Below, piece after piece: positions 10,745 through 22,603 of a stretch of DNA of 64,000 nt (positions are counted from its first letter, which is position 1; each line of letters begins with the position of its first letter). This DNA is from Moniliella sp. 'wahieum' (lineage: Eukaryota > Basidiomycota > Moniliellomycetes > Moniliellales > Moniliellaceae), in the NCBI GenBank assembly GCA_003971905.1, contig RSEE01000016.1, forward strand, positions 372,001 through 436,000, given 5' to 3'. Position numbers and translations under genes: made by a program. The notes beneath the pieces are model-generated. The model ran no database searches. It saw only the letters and a program-made list of their open reading frames with translations, and was not told the origin of the DNA.

Positions 10745-11761
10745 ACTCCACACTGTGAAAACCAGCGGTCGTGTGGGTTGGCTTTAACCAACAGAGTGGT
10801 TAGTGAACCCACGAAGGCCAAAAGGCGTAGGGATGCCAACCTTCTGATGGGGCGTAGCTAATGCCACCACTTTTTTTTCTAGGAATTGCGCGCCTTGCTG
10901 GCCAGGGCCAAATTGTATCTTGGGTGTCAAATCAGTTATTCTTTGGAGGTGTTCAAGGTCCCAAATCAGTTCTTAGGGAGGTGTTCAAGGTCCAAGTCTT
11001 CAGGCCTGGCCCTGTACCCTAAGTGCGTGAGCACATGAGTTTCTCGTAGCTTCTGTGAATCACTCGAGCTCTGAACCCCTTATTGGTTTGGTGTCGTTGA
11101 ATCTCGCTCTTTTAACTTGATCATCATGTTTTGGAGCTCAGCAACCCTACCTCAGGCCTCAGGCCAGATCGTGTGGTGCCGCGATCTAGCTGGTTTCAGA
11201 TAAAGGTTGCCCTGCCCAGCCAGACAAGAGTGTCAACAGCGTGACTAAAAGGCATCACAACTGCGACGGGAACAGGATGAGTCGATGAGGCCTGAGGACG
11301 GGGGAGGAAAAAACGGGATGGCATAGAGGAAATATAGATTGGAAACGTGCTCAGAGGGCAAAAGCGGTATAAAGGGGCAAAGGGGTCTAGTTCAGTGGGG
11401 AAGAGGGGGCGGAAGGGCAATGTCGGTCGGTGTCACGGCAGGCCTGAAGCCCAAGCAAGCATCAAGTTCTGGGCCAAACCCAGTCGAGTCAAAGCGAAAA
11501 GGAAAGTGTGGAGGGTGGGTCGTGAACGATGGCATGGGCACAAAAGAGTCAAGTGAAAGGGTCAAGTGGAAGGAAGGCGGCTGGGGCGGTCGGGGTCCTA
11601 AGCTCGGAGCCGGACGGGGAGAGCGCGCACAGCAAGGAAATCAGGTCACACCAGGTAGGGCATGTACCAGATGGAGGGCGTAGCAGTCGTTGTACGGGAC
11701 ATGGCAGGGTGCCTTAGTTTTCTTGCATATGGGAAAGCCTGGGATGGGGAGACAGAGCAAG
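10745..11761. other. Intergenic, convergent 3' regions
   Basis: About 1 kb between the barrel gene and the 3' end of the Ras GEF gene. A 25-bp phrase is nearly repeated at 10930-10995 (variants of GGAGGTGTTCAAGGTCC). No gene is supported. Confidence 0.45.
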
Positions 11762-14700
11762 TTAATACCATGGTTTGGGTGTCCACAGGGAGGAAAGGGA
11801 GACGTACTGTGTAAGAACAGGGGCCGAAAGACAGCGCAGCTTGAGACAGCGGGAATACAGTGGGGCATTGACAGAAACCGAGTAGGCACGAGCACATGCT
11901 TGAAACGCCAGCGCCGTCTTGATCTTCATTGCCAAGGAGCGGTATTTGTAGACGTTGATCAGCCTGGGCGCTTGCTCGCCCAGTGCATCGGGGAGGGGGG
12001 TAAGCACTTGCTCAAGCTCTTCGGCCGCTGCCGCAGCACCCGCCGCGGATGTGGGAGCCCAGTCGGGCGAAAGAGCAGAGGGCAACGCCCCCTCGGGGTC
12101 GGGGGAGCGATCGAGATATTCAGCGGCACTCAACGTTGTCGGCAGTAAGTCCACCTCAGTCAGGTCAACCAAGAGGAGGCCCGCAAACGGCACACACGCC
12201 CGTTCGGGGGCGAGACGAGGCTGTGCAACGGTCTCGACCAAGCCGAGGGTACCTCCACCTGTGGGCGCGGGTGGACCAGCCGAGTTCATATGTTCCTCCA
12301 AGCCCGACTGGGCAACCAGATCATCGCATACCCGCCGCAGGTGACGGAAACCATGGGCGGGGGAAGCAAGCGTGCGCAGATCCCGCAGCGCCCGTTTTTC
12401 CAACAGCGGCACACCTGCCCACGTGCGCGACAGGCGCGCCACCCAAGGTGATTGCAGGCCGCAGACGATCTGCACCACCGAAGCAAAGTTGCCCATTTCG
12501 TAGCAGCGCACGGCGATGCGGATCAGCTTGGCCACCAGTCCTGCCCGAGCGCGCGGGGTAGCGGTCAGCACCACCTCGGACGAAATCCAATTGGCCACCA
12601 AGTTGAACCGGGCCACAATCACAGCCAGGGCCGAATCGTGCGCCGAAGCATTTCCTTCTGGCGCCACACGACGGCGCATGCGTGCACGGTAAAAGGCTTC
12701 CCAGTCGTACACCGCTGGCACTTGCCGCACGGCCCGCCAAGCACCCGATGCAAACTCGTGCCACGACACCTTGGTGAACAGCTCGGCTTCGATGAGACAC
12801 AGTTGCGCTGCCACCTCCTCCGAGCGATAGTCGAGGATAAACGAGCGGTGCAGCGGGGGAAGTGGCCACGGCCCGGGTTTGCCCAGCCTCCAGGCCGGCG
12901 GGGGCCTCTGCGCTCCAACACCCACCGTGGCCCGGGCCCCACGGGCAGAAGGGGGAGGCAATTGGTTCTGCGGACCGGGAAGGGCGGTGGCACGAGCGGC
13001 GCTTTGCTCGGGAATGGTCCCCATCCTCAGCGCCGATGCGGCCAAGAGCATTTCGACCTTGCGTGCCCGTGCTGACCGCTTTTCATCCGTGATCACGCCC
13101 TCGAGCCTGGCCAGGGCATCAGCCACACCGCCATCCTCCTCGTCCGACTCGAACCCGTCCAGGCTGAAGCCCTTGACCATTTCGCATCCAGCCAAGGCCA
13201 GCTCGTCATCAAACAAATCGCTCGTCAAAAAGCCATAAGGAAGCGCTCGGGGGCCGGTAGGCATCACAGACTTGGGCACCGTCTGCACTTTGGGTGCCCC
13301 GGACAGATTCAGTTCCTTGGCCCTTACCGCACTGGGCTGGTCCAGGTCCGCTGAGCTGAACGAGGAAGAGCGGCGCCGAGGAGGTCAGCCAGGTTGACCG
13401 CCTGCCGAGCATGACGCAAGTCCCTTGCTCCGGGCAAACGACGCAGCGCCTTGCGTACCGCATCCCCATCCTCGTCACTCGACAGGTCCACATCGTCCAA
13501 CTGCACCACCCCGGGCCAGGCCGGAATAGTCACCGCCGGCTGGGCCGCCATGGTCGGCATACCAACTGCGTTCTGGCCTGTCGGAATGGGAGAAGGTGAC
13601 TTGAGCGTTTGCTCCGAGGCAAAGTGGTGCAGGTCTTCGCGCCGCCGTGGGGCCGGATCGGGTGCAGGAACGGCCTCGGCGGGAATTGGGCCGTCAACCT
13701 TAAAGGAACGGCGACGCGCCTCCTCCTCATCTTCCGTCGTCGGCTCGGTATCACTGCCCACGCCCGTGCCTGTACCCAAATCACTTTCATCGTCTTTCCT
13801 CGACTGGCTGGCATAGTCCATCGAGGATGCTGGCGTCGACCTACCCGCGCCGGCGAGAGACGAAGCGGTACGGACAGGCGAACCGGCATCTTCCTGCTCT
13901 CCTTCCCCCGTGCGGGCAAGACCCCGCTCCTGCTCGCTCGGCCCCAGTTTGTCCTGCTCTGCGTCCGATGCCATAGGACCAGGCTTTGTCTCCGCACGCA
14001 GTTGCTCGGCCTCGGGCGCGGCCAAGTGGGCAGGAGGCAAATCCTTCCCCTCTACTTGGGGAGGCGAGTCGGGCAGAGGAATCTCATCCGGGGTCGCCTC
14101 TGGTAGTGAGACTTCATCCGGAGTCAAGTCAGGCAGAGGAATCGCCTCGGGCACGGTCCCGGCGGTGCGGGGGACAGGGGTAGAGGCGCGAGGGGTGCTG
14201 GCTCTTGCCTTCTCCTCTGTCGCGGGTTGAAGGGGTACCCTGCCTCGCTCTCGTTCCATTTGGCCGGACCCGCATCCGCCTCATCCATACGCAACACATC
14301 CGAGTCGCCATCCGAATCATGGCCAACGTGGGGTGATCCCGAAGGAGGAGTCGGGAGTGGGGGCAGCGGCACGGAAGGTAATGGAGCGGGGCGCGGGGGC
14401 ACGGGACAGGAGGTAAGGCCACGGCGGGGGGCGGGGCAGGAGGGGAGCGCAAAGGATAAGCACGCTTGGTCCCTTTCCTTCCCGGGGAAGGGTGTGTGTC
14501 CTCGGTGAGCATTCCTGGGATGGTGCGAGCGATGCCATGGACCCCTGGGGAACACACCAAATGTGCCCCCGCTCGGTGCGGCAGAAGCGGAGTGGAGCGA
14601 GATGGAGGCGTCGCGCTCTGCCAGTCGTGCAACACGACTCGCTGCTCGGTCCTGCCAACTGCTCGAGCCAGCCATCAGGGTGATGCGGCACGTACGGCCG

Positions 14701-16688
14701 GACTGGAGGGGGGAAGGCAGAGAGTTGCTGTGCCAGGCTTGTCGGTTCAGGCGGTGCAACAGGAGCTTGGGGAGGAGCATCTTGTGCCTTGATGCTCACC
14801 GGGATTGCCTTGTCCCCAGTCGACTCCTTCGCATCCTTGGCCTGCACAGGGGCAAGGCTGACCTTGTCCTTCTGGGGTGACGCAGCGGTCGGGGGATCGG
14901 TCGTTGAGGGTGCCGGCACGCCATCCCCTCCAATGGACCCATTCAGATCCTCCGTCGACAAGGTATCCTCAGGCTCAGGCACATTCACATCGTAAAAGTC
15001 CAGGTAGGCCTGCAACTGCGCCGGCGTGGTGAGCAAGTCCCCAACCGGCCCTGTGCGCCCAACAGGCTGTTGCTCTGTCAAGTTGATTGTGCTACCAACG
15101 TTCAGGCCGTGCGCGAGCGGAGGCGGCGAGAGGGTCTGCTTGGAGGGCTTGCGGTGGGAGCTCGGTCATGCGGTGCAGGTTGCCAAGCATACTGCGCAAG
15201 GGCGTTGGGCGCTTGGATCGTTCCTTTGGTGGAGCCGTGGGGAACGTCTCGGGTTCCTTGCGCAAGGCCAAGGCGGATGGAGTGAGCAGGTCCGACAGGT
15301 CCAGCGGGCCATCGTCGGATGGCTGGGCCCCGTAGGCGGTTTGCAACCGACGGACCGTCTTGTGCAGGGCGGCCAGTACCCCGGCTACCCCGGGTCAGCT
15401 GCACTGGGGTGGGGGGCATTAAGCCAGTCACAGAGCCTGGACCGCAATTGCGGGTCGGGGTACCAATCGTCGTCGAAAAAATGGACAAGCCAAAAGCGGA
15501 GGACGACCATAGTGCGTACCCGAACAACCGACTGCGCCTGACGGCTGCCTTGGCTCGTGTGCGACAAGAGCGACACGCTCGAGTCAGGAGTCCTCCCTGA
15601 ATCACTACCGACGGGATAGTCGACTGCAGGAAGGTCCATTCCAGTCGGGCAAGGAGCAAGTCTAGGAGCGTGTGAGGGACATAAAAGACGAAACGTGTAG
15701 AAAAGTCGGTCTGGAGACGCGTGTCGAGGACAGAGGTAGCTGAGCCACCAGTCGCTCAGCGGAAGCAGCCAGTAGGCGGATGAGCCGCGAGGGAAAGGGC
15801 TGAGATCTCGTAGGCCCGTAGGGAGGGACCATGTCTCGTCCAGGCAACTTGTAAGCACCGTAAGGCGGTGGAGCCGTGTTGCTTGTTGCTTCAATTGGGC
15901 CTAAAGGACCGTCCGCAATGCCCGGGCCGGACGTCTGGAACACTCTTGTGGGCTCTGACGCATGGGCCACGCCCCAAACGGCAAAGCGTGGGTCGTCGGC
16001 TAAACGAGGTTCGTCATCCTCCGAGTCGACGCATCCGTCAGAGCAGCATGGGACTGGAAAAAATCGAAGCGGGCAGCCAACGCGGCAGGAGGGCTGGAAG
16101 GAGGAGCAGGCGCAGGGAGGCGCAGGTGGAAGAGAGGCCCACTGAGACAGGGTAAGTGGGTGGAAGGCAACACTTGGACCCAGCGGGGCATCCAGCGGCG
16201 GGGGAGGGGGCGGATTGGTTGCGAAGCAGCAGCAGGAGACGGAGCGACGGCAGCGGCAGCAATCCAAGAGGGGTGGGTGGATAAGACGGCACCAAGCATG
16301 TCCCCGCTCTGGAGAGCAGCACCTGCGGCAGGTGGGCAGGAGCGACGAGGGACGCGGTCAGAGCGGAAGCGGTGCTGGGCGTGGCGAGGCGGACACGGGG
16401 GCAGAGGCGGGGGCGGCCGAGGGAGGGGGGGCGCGGGCCGCAGCTGCCAGAGGATGCGGCCATCGGGGAGAGGGGCGCAATGGATGATGTAGGGAGTGCC
16501 GTGCCCTAGGTCTCCGGCGGCGGCAGCCTGCTCGGCGCCCATGCAGGGGTCGAGTTCGAGGCCATGGGCGGCGACGAGGGCCTTGACGGCGGTGAAGCTG
16601 GTGGTCTCGACGGGGGAGAAGGAGGCGGCGGGCGTGGGGGAGGGGGGGGCAGCTGCCGCAGGCGCTGGCCTCCAGACGACGCAGGCAT
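11762..16688 (-). CDS. Ras guanine-nucleotide exchange factor (Cdc25 type)
   Basis: Exchange factor that loads GTP on Ras-like GTPases at membranes. A possible ATG is at 16688 (MPASSGGQRLRQL), followed by Pro-rich sequence and a segment FTAVKALVAAHGLELDP. The RasGEF N-terminal domain is visible at about 15800-15430, with LIRLLAASAERLVAQL and MVVLRFWLVHFFDDDWYPDP. A long disordered acidic/Pro-rich middle follows (15350-13300). The Cdc25 catalytic domain lies at about 12850-11880, with RSFILDYRSEEVAAQL, FNLVANWISSEVV, MGNFASVVQIVCGLQS, PFAGLLLVDLTEVDLLP and INVYKYRSLAMKIKTAL. The N-domain plus CDC25 order is that of fungal Ras GEFs (Cdc25, Sql2-like). Several frame changes occur upstream of 13300; the catalytic domain itself is one open frame (11762-13288). 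The 3' end may include an intron after ACARAYS. No SH3 domain is evident. Confidence 0.88.
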
Positions 16689-17146
16689 CGAGGGAAGGCA
16701 GAGGGCGGCGGCAGCGGCAGAGGCAGCGGCGGGTGGTGGTGGTTGGAGAAGAAACCAGGGCACCCGGCCGGAAACGGCGGCGGGCGGCGGGCGTCTCAGA
16801 TGGGGGATGGGTGATGCGCCTGGCCGGGCACAGGACGGCAGGAGGCCGCTGTGGCGGCGATTGACAATGGGTTGTGGGTGCAGCCGCACTGGCATGCTGC
16901 TTGCTTGTTTACTGGCATCGTGATGCATGGTGTGTGACATATGATGCGTGATGCATGATGCACAGAGTGCCCCCTTGCCTGGGTGCTTGGGTGCCCCTGG
17001 CCGCTGGCCTCCGGCCTCCTTGCAGGCCAGCGTGCTGGCGTGCGGCAGGCAGGCTGCATGCATGCTGCGGTGCCCATGCAGGGCCCATGGGGGTGTTTAC
17101 CACTGCCCCAGCCCAGTCCCCTCTGGGGGGATCGGGCATCCTCAAT

Positions 17147-17182
17147 GCCATCCGCAGTGCCATCCGCAGTGCCATCCGCAGT
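17147..17182. repeat. 12-bp tandem repeat x3
   Basis: Three perfect copies of GCCATCCGCAGT. Confidence 0.75.
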
Positions 17183-18766
17183 GCCGTGTATGCCATCGCC
17201 CATCCATCGACCATCTCTCACCTTCTCACATCCGCTCTGACGCGCCAGGGGCTCCTGCCTCCCTCTGGCCTCTGGCCCCAGGCTGGCTCTGGCCCTGATC
17301 CTCATCGGCCAATGGCAAGTCACCCCAATCACCGCTCCCTCCAGCCCCCGTTTGTGCCGCTGGCCAATGGGACAGCGCGGGTGTGCATGGCGGCCTGTCT
17401 GGCCTTGCCGCGCACCGGCAGACACTGGCTACCGACACGCTGAGCCTCAGCGCTGACGCTGACGCAAGATGGATTGATGCATGAAGCTGAAGGATGATGC
17501 AATGCCCAACGCACAATGGCCACTGGTCACCGGTCACCGGTCATTAGGCCACTAGGCCACTTGTTATGCGTGCGGCATGGCATCTTGTCACGTGACGCGG
17601 AACGGGGCCCACGTATAACTGCCTCTGGGCCTGCTTGCTTGCTTCTGGCATGGAGCATCTGCGATCTGGGATCTGGCATCTGGGATCTGGGATCTGAGCG
17701 CCTGAGGACAGTCCCATGGGAGTCCGGCCTGGTCCCAGTCAGAAGGCGCATTCGCGATGGGAGGGTGCAGTGGCTGCGGTGCCAGGCGGTGCCAGCACAG
17801 CGGGGTGGCGCAGGATGCGCGGCCACCGGGCTGCGGACGAGTGCCCCCATGTGATGCATGTGACGCGTGCGGCGTGGTGCTAGAGAATGGTGCTGATGCG
17901 TGATGCGGCACTTAGCGCTTACTTGGGCTGCTCGCTGTGCTGGCCTGTGCTGTGTTCCATGCTACATGTTCTTGTTAGCCGGTGCACAACAGGGCACTGG
18001 CCCTCCTCTTGAAGCGCCCTCCGGCCTCCCCTCGATACACAGAGTGCGGCCGTGCTGGCATTCGGGTGCAGTGCCGGGGCGGCAGCGGGTACAGCCCGGT
18101 ACAGCGCACAGCGCCGAGGGGCTTCGAGCGGCCCATGATGCATGACATGCATGATGCGGGACCAGTGACCCCGCGAGTGGCTGGCGGCTAACGTGTGGCG
18201 CACCAGCGCACACCAGCACTACATTCCCGGCACCCTCGCCCGCAGCCTTATCCCCACCACCACCTTATCTTGCGGCTGCGCGCCGCCCTCGCAGATCTCA
18301 GTTCTCAAAACTCCCACGCGCTGCAAAAGCGGACCAGGTGTGCTTGTCGAGCAGAACAATGAACGAAGTGTTGAGTGTCCCTTTGGCCTACCCGGACGCC
18401 CAACTAACTATACCAACTAACCATATACGCCCAACGGAGATCTCTATGGACGTCCTTTTCCGCGGCTCAGTAGGTCGTAGGTTCGCTCCCTACTCAGTAC
18501 TGAGTCTCAGCCTCGTATTCGGCAATGCCCAGAATACCAACGTGCCTCGGCAGCGGCTCAGCAGCTTCAGCAACACTCAGCGGCAGCGCGTCAGCGCTCA
18601 GCCGAGTAATATAACTGCGCGTCGGAGTGCTGAGTTCAGCCGCGCTCGGCGCTCAGCTGAGCCCCTCTCATATTCTCATCGTCCCTAGGAGTGGCAGCAG
18701 GTGCCCCAGCGCCTACAGAGTTGTCACATGCACCTGTAACATGCCTCTGACACGTAGCAAAGTGCG

Positions 18767-18808
18767 CTAGTAACTAGTAACTAGTAACTAGTAACTAGTA
18801 ACTAGTAA
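18767..18808. repeat. Heptamer array (CTAGTAA)x6
   Basis: Six uninterrupted copies of CTAGTAA in otherwise unique intergenic DNA. Confidence 0.85.
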
Positions 18809-19319
18809 CACGCCAATTACGGCGTAGCGCGTAATTGCGCGCGTTTCGAAGGAATACCTTTGGGGAACCGGCAGGGATGCGATTTTCTCTTGTGCTGTTG
18901 CTCTCCTGCGTCTTCCCTGCCCGCCGCGCACCTAGTGATCGATGTTCCAGTCACGGAATGATCTATGATCTCGCCGATCGCCCTCCCCCACAATTAAAAG
19001 GTACTCTCAGATCTTACTTTGCCCATTACCGGTTACCCCGGTTACCGCTTACCCCACACCAAGCCACATCAGGTGTGGTATCAGTACGCATATATAGATC
19101 CTCAAGCTTGTGTCCCTCATTCAATCCAACACCCCCGCTCTGAATGATGAATGTTGAACACGCGATGAAGAGGAAACATTGCCGAGGAAAAGAAAGGCAA
19201 AAGCGCAAAACGACTTATCCTCCGCGGAGAGGGGCATGGGACCAAAGCGCATTCGGTGGATCACAGGGATAATGTAGTAGATAGAAGGTTAATACATCAG
19301 TAAGGCAAAGAGACTAGTC

Positions 19320-19830
19320 TCTCGGACACGAGGAAGACCACAGCCACAAGAAAGTATTTCGGAAGAGGATTGGTGTACAGTAGGAGTCATCCACGCTCTT
19401 CTGAAATGCCGGAAGAAAGAGCTGTGCATTATCTGCTGTTGTGGTGCAAGTGGATTCTTACGAGGCGAACCCCACGAACCTGTTTTTGGGACGCACCCAA
19501 GAACCATTTTATTTCCTTTTTGGTTTTGACGATGTGAGAGGATCCTATGCCTCCAAGAGAGCAGGCAAGATGCTTGGGAACTGGAAGTAATTCACTACTG
19601 GGACTCAATGAAGATGGTTCACCGCTCGGATGACTACCATGTTCATCCGTATCCACCCGCGCTTCCTCGGGTATGGGACGGATGGCGGGCACCAGAGGGT
19701 CCTGATCTCCTGGGGACTCCACCGGTTTAACAAGCAACACACGGATGAACGGGTTGGTTTAGATGTAGCGTTTCTTCGTCCAGCCTTTAAGCTCTGTCAA
19801 TGATATGGATGCAGTGTAGAGAGGTACTGT
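19320..19830 (+). mobile_element. Old LINE 3'-end relic
   Basis: Diverged copy of the non-LTR element seen at 22604-23496, same orientation. Collinear words include GGGACGCACCCAAGAACC (19487-19504), TGGTTTTGACGATG, the CCACCCGCGCTTCCTCGGG-like block near 19660, GAGGGTCCTGAT, GGTTTAGATGTAGCG and AGCTCTGTCAATG at the 3' end. Only the C-terminal region of the ORF and the 3' UTR are present. It is clearly less conserved than the second copy, hence older. Confidence 0.65.
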
Positions 19831-20166
19831 GAAGTATATAGTAACGACACACTGATGGAGAGAGGTCGTTATATCATCAAAGTGCCATCATAGTATAATG
19901 CACGTCTTCAAGGAGGACTTGACTCTTCATAGGTTCATCCCCAAAGATACCTGAATGGAGTGCTCCCAACATGTGTCGAATCATCCTCTTCTGCGATCAA
20001 GGCCTGACAAATCTGTGTGAAGATGGCAGAATTTGCCCACACACTCGGGGAAAGGGCTGAGTTATGCACCGGCGGGTACCGCGGGAGAGGGCGGGGGCAC
20101 GAGACCAGTGTGCGGCTTAGCCGCCGATTGTGGGCAGCGCGTTTTATTCCCACCTTGTGGCGCAGT

Positions 20167-20175
20167 TATATATAA
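20167..20175 (+). promoter_or_regulatory. TATA box of carrier gene
   Basis: TATATATAA about 110 bp before the ATG at 20287, followed by a C-rich leader. Confidence 0.55.
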
Positions 20176-20286
20176 CCCCCACCCCTGGCTTTTTCCTATA
20201 TGTGGTGTGCTCGGCTTTGCTCTTAGCTCCTGTGCCGCTCGTCGTACCACCTCCACCACCTTTTCCCAACCATCACGACACCCACC

Positions 20287-21510
20287 ATGTCCGCATCCTC
20301 TGCACCCACGCCTCCCGTCCACCAGCCGCCAAAGGTATGTCGCATTTCTTTGCCCACTGTACTGTCCTCAGTTGGGACCAGAGACGCCATCCACACAAGT
20401 ATCCAGCGCATCAGCTTACAAGCCATATTTGCTTTCACTCGGCTGCCATCGTATTCAGCCTTGCCGCTCTACGCCCAGTTCACCGCTGGCGCAATCGCGG
20501 GGGTCACAGAGCTCCTATGTCTCTATCCACTCGGTACGCCCACCATGTCCCCCCGCTCTCCACGACGTCATATGAACTGTATAACTAACGCAGTGTGACG
20601 GTTCTTTGGTACCCTGCGTGCACATTACAGATGTGGTCAAGACCCGTATGCAGCTCCAGACGGCGGGCCAGGGAGCGCAATACAAGAACATGTTTGATTG
20701 CTTTGCCAAGATTATTAAGCAAGAGGGAGCCTCGCGGCTGTATCGGGGTCTCGCGGCCCCCATCCTTCAAGAGGGACCCAAACGGGCCACCAAGTTTGCC
20801 GCCAATGACTTTTGGGGTAAACGGTACAAGGAGTGGTTTGGCGTCTCGCAATTAGGGCAAGGCCTCTCCTTGCTCACGGGCTGCTCAGCAGGCGCGACAG
20901 AGAGTTTTTGTGGTGACGCCATTTGAGCTGGTCAAGATCCGGTTGCAGGACAAGGCGTCGGCCCATTTGTACAAGGGCCCGCTGGATGTTGTCCGCAAGA
21001 CCGTGCGCGCTAGTGGTCCCCTGGGTCTTTACAAGGGCATGGAGTCCACCTTTTGGCGGCATGTAGCCTGGAATGGTGGTTACTTTGGCTGCATCTTCCA
21101 AGTCAAGTCACTCCTGCCCAAGCCAACGGTAAGCTGCCTCTTCCTCCCCCCATCCTGATCCCGTTTCTGTGGCTAACGTTTGCTTTCCCCATTTCTTTTC
21201 GCAGTCCAAGTCGGAGGAACTATCGAACAACCTGATTAGCGGTACCGTCGGTGGCGCCGTGGGCACGGTGCTCACACACCCATGGATGTGGTCAAGAGTC
21301 GGATCCAAGGTGCTGTTGCTGGGTCCAAACCGAAGTACAACTGGACATTCCCCTCCATGGCGCTGATTGCCAAAAAGAGGGCGTGAGTGCGCTATACAAG
21401 GGATTCCTGCCGAAGGTGCTTCGTCTTGCACCCGGAGAGGTGTGCTGCTTCTTGTGGTGGACGTGGTGCTGTCACAGTGGCGCATCATGCTTGGCCCGCC
21501 GTATGTGTAG
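20287..21510 (+). CDS. ODC1: Mitochondrial 2-oxodicarboxylate carrier
   Basis: Mitochondrial carrier (SLC25) family, inner membrane. It most resembles yeast Odc1/Odc2, which exchange 2-oxoadipate and 2-oxoglutarate and serve lysine metabolism. All three repeats are visible: repeat 1 ends YPLDVVKTRMQLQ, repeat 2 has PFELVKIRLQDK, repeat 3 has the PMDVVKSRIQ signature. The carrier motifs and the family-specific stretches KFAANDFWGKRYKEWF, FWRHVAWNGGYFG and NNLISGTVGG fit Odc. The ATG at 20287 gives MSASSAPTPP. Introns begin at 20335 and about 20535 (the second ends just before ATGTGGTCAAG and splits the Asp codon), and a third is 21129-21204. Frame changes occur after the first intron, near 20907 (a T run), near 21280, near 21380 and near 21440. 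The stop is 21508-21510. Length fits about 300 residues. Confidence 0.9.
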
Positions 21511-21964
21511 CGGGTATGGCAAAACGATGACATGAGATGGTCATCACTTGAGCTTCCCGTGTCTCCACAGACCGCCTGTCCCTGCCCAACTCTCCATTGC
21601 TGCCAACATCCTTTTCCAGGGAGAGAGGAACGAAAGGATGGGCTCATCCCTGTGCGCCCCTGGCACCCTTCTTGTCTGCAACTTCTTTGCCTTGCACATG
21701 CACGTGTGTTCAACCCTCGTTTTCTCACTTGTGCATGATGAAAGCCCTTCTGCGTTCTGAACGGTTCTCGCTACTCCTTCTGTAGTGAGCGCAGCTGCTT
21801 TACGACCTGTTGACGACGAAATGACACACTCGCGACACGTACATCGTTGATTCCACTTTAAGCTGTATTGCCCTCTCTTCCAGTATAATCTCTGTCAGTT
21901 ATTAAACGGGTCTCACTTGGGTTGACATCAACATTCATTCGTATGTTCCCACGCGCTACCTGAG

Positions 21965-22168
21965 GATCAGGTTTGGAAAAGTCCTGGGGCGCCAGAGGTT
22001 CCTGGCCTCAGTACTCTGTGCTGGCGGCTCCACTGTGGTTTCGTAATTGGATTGGCAGGAACAAGCAGCCCACGCCGCCTCAGGAGCCGGTGAGGCGCAG
22101 CGCCCCTCTTTTTGTCCCAAAGTCTTAGCTCTGTAACTGACCTGAATGTAAATAGAGATGCTTGCACC
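21965..22168 (+). mobile_element. Possible third LINE 3'-end relic
   Basis: The stretch ending AGCGCCCC...AAGTCTTAGCTCTGTAA...AATAGAGAT matches the order of words in the 3' tails at 19760-19820 and 23440-23496 (GTAGCG..., AGCTCTGTCAATG, TATAGAGAT). It is very diverged and has no coding remnant. Confidence 0.35.
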
Positions 22169-22267
22169 CTGACCGCCTGACCATCAAATCTGAGATCTGA
22201 GATCACAATTGCATCAATTAGACTGGAAACAGTGGGCACTCCGTGTAGTACTACAAGGAGGACCACC

Positions 22268-22304
22268 GGGCCTACGGCCCGGTCGGCTGGGGCTTCGCCC
22301 CAGC
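22268..22304. repeat. Two adjacent GC-rich perfect hairpins
   Basis: GGGCC-TAC-GGCCC (22268-22280) is followed by GCTGGGGC-TTC-GCCCCAGC (22286-22304), directly before the minisatellite. Confidence 0.7.
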
Positions 22305-22315
22305 TTGGTGCTGCG

Positions 22316-22470
22316 TCGCCACCTTAGCCACCGTTCCCCCTTCGCCACCTTAGCCACCGTTCCCCCGTCGCCACCTTAGCCACCGTTCCCCCGGCCCCAC
22401 ATCGCCACCTTACCACCTTTCCCCTTCCCCACCTTAGCCACCGTTCCACCCGTCGCTACCGTTCCACGCT
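22316..22470. repeat. Minisatellite, CGCCACCTTAGCCACCGTTCC-type units
   Basis: About six head-to-tail units of 21-26 bp with the core CCACCTTAGCCACCGTTCC, the first three nearly identical and later ones shortened or fused. Confidence 0.8.
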
Positions 22471-22508
22471 GGAACCCTTCCACGCTGGAGAGGGCAAATA
22501 ATATCACC

Positions 22509-22603
22509 GATTCTCTGGCTGCGGGTGGCTGGGAACGTGGCATCGGTCGGCACGTGCCTATGACGTAAAAGTGTGCAGGATTTCCCAGCCGATCTTATGA
22601 TAT
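22509..22603 (+). repeat. 95-bp direct repeat, left copy
   Basis: Identical over all 95 positions to 23497-23591. It flanks the LINE fragment on its left and is best read as a long target-site duplication. Confidence 0.9.

Larger units (their letters stand above)
16689..20286. other. Gene-poor island with short repeats
   Basis: About 3.6 kb upstream of the Ras GEF and of the carrier gene. It contains ATGCATGATGC-type words (16925-16970, 17475-17500, 17855-17905, 18133-18160), a 12-bp tandem at 17147-17182, the CTAGTAA array at 18767-18808 and a LINE relic at about 19320-19830. One ATG at 18877 opens a short signal-peptide-like frame, but nothing supports it as a gene. Confidence 0.5.
21511..22508. 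other. Downstream region with LINE tail relic
   Basis: About 1 kb after the carrier gene. A probable LINE 3' tail relic ends near 22168, two GC hairpins lie at 22268-22304 and a minisatellite at 22316-22470. No host gene is supported. Confidence 0.45.

Noticed and set aside
11762-16688. Two separate genes, a C-terminal GEF and an N-terminal Pro-rich protein
   Set aside because: The RasGEF N-domain near 15430-15800 and the catalytic domain near 12000-12850 belong together in known Ras GEFs, and no promoter or stop/start pair separates them convincingly.
18877-19143. Short + frame starting MRFSLVLLLSCVFPARR, like a signal peptide
   Set aside because: Under 100 residues, no Cys pattern, promoter or known family; hydrophobic starts arise by chance in C/T-rich DNA.
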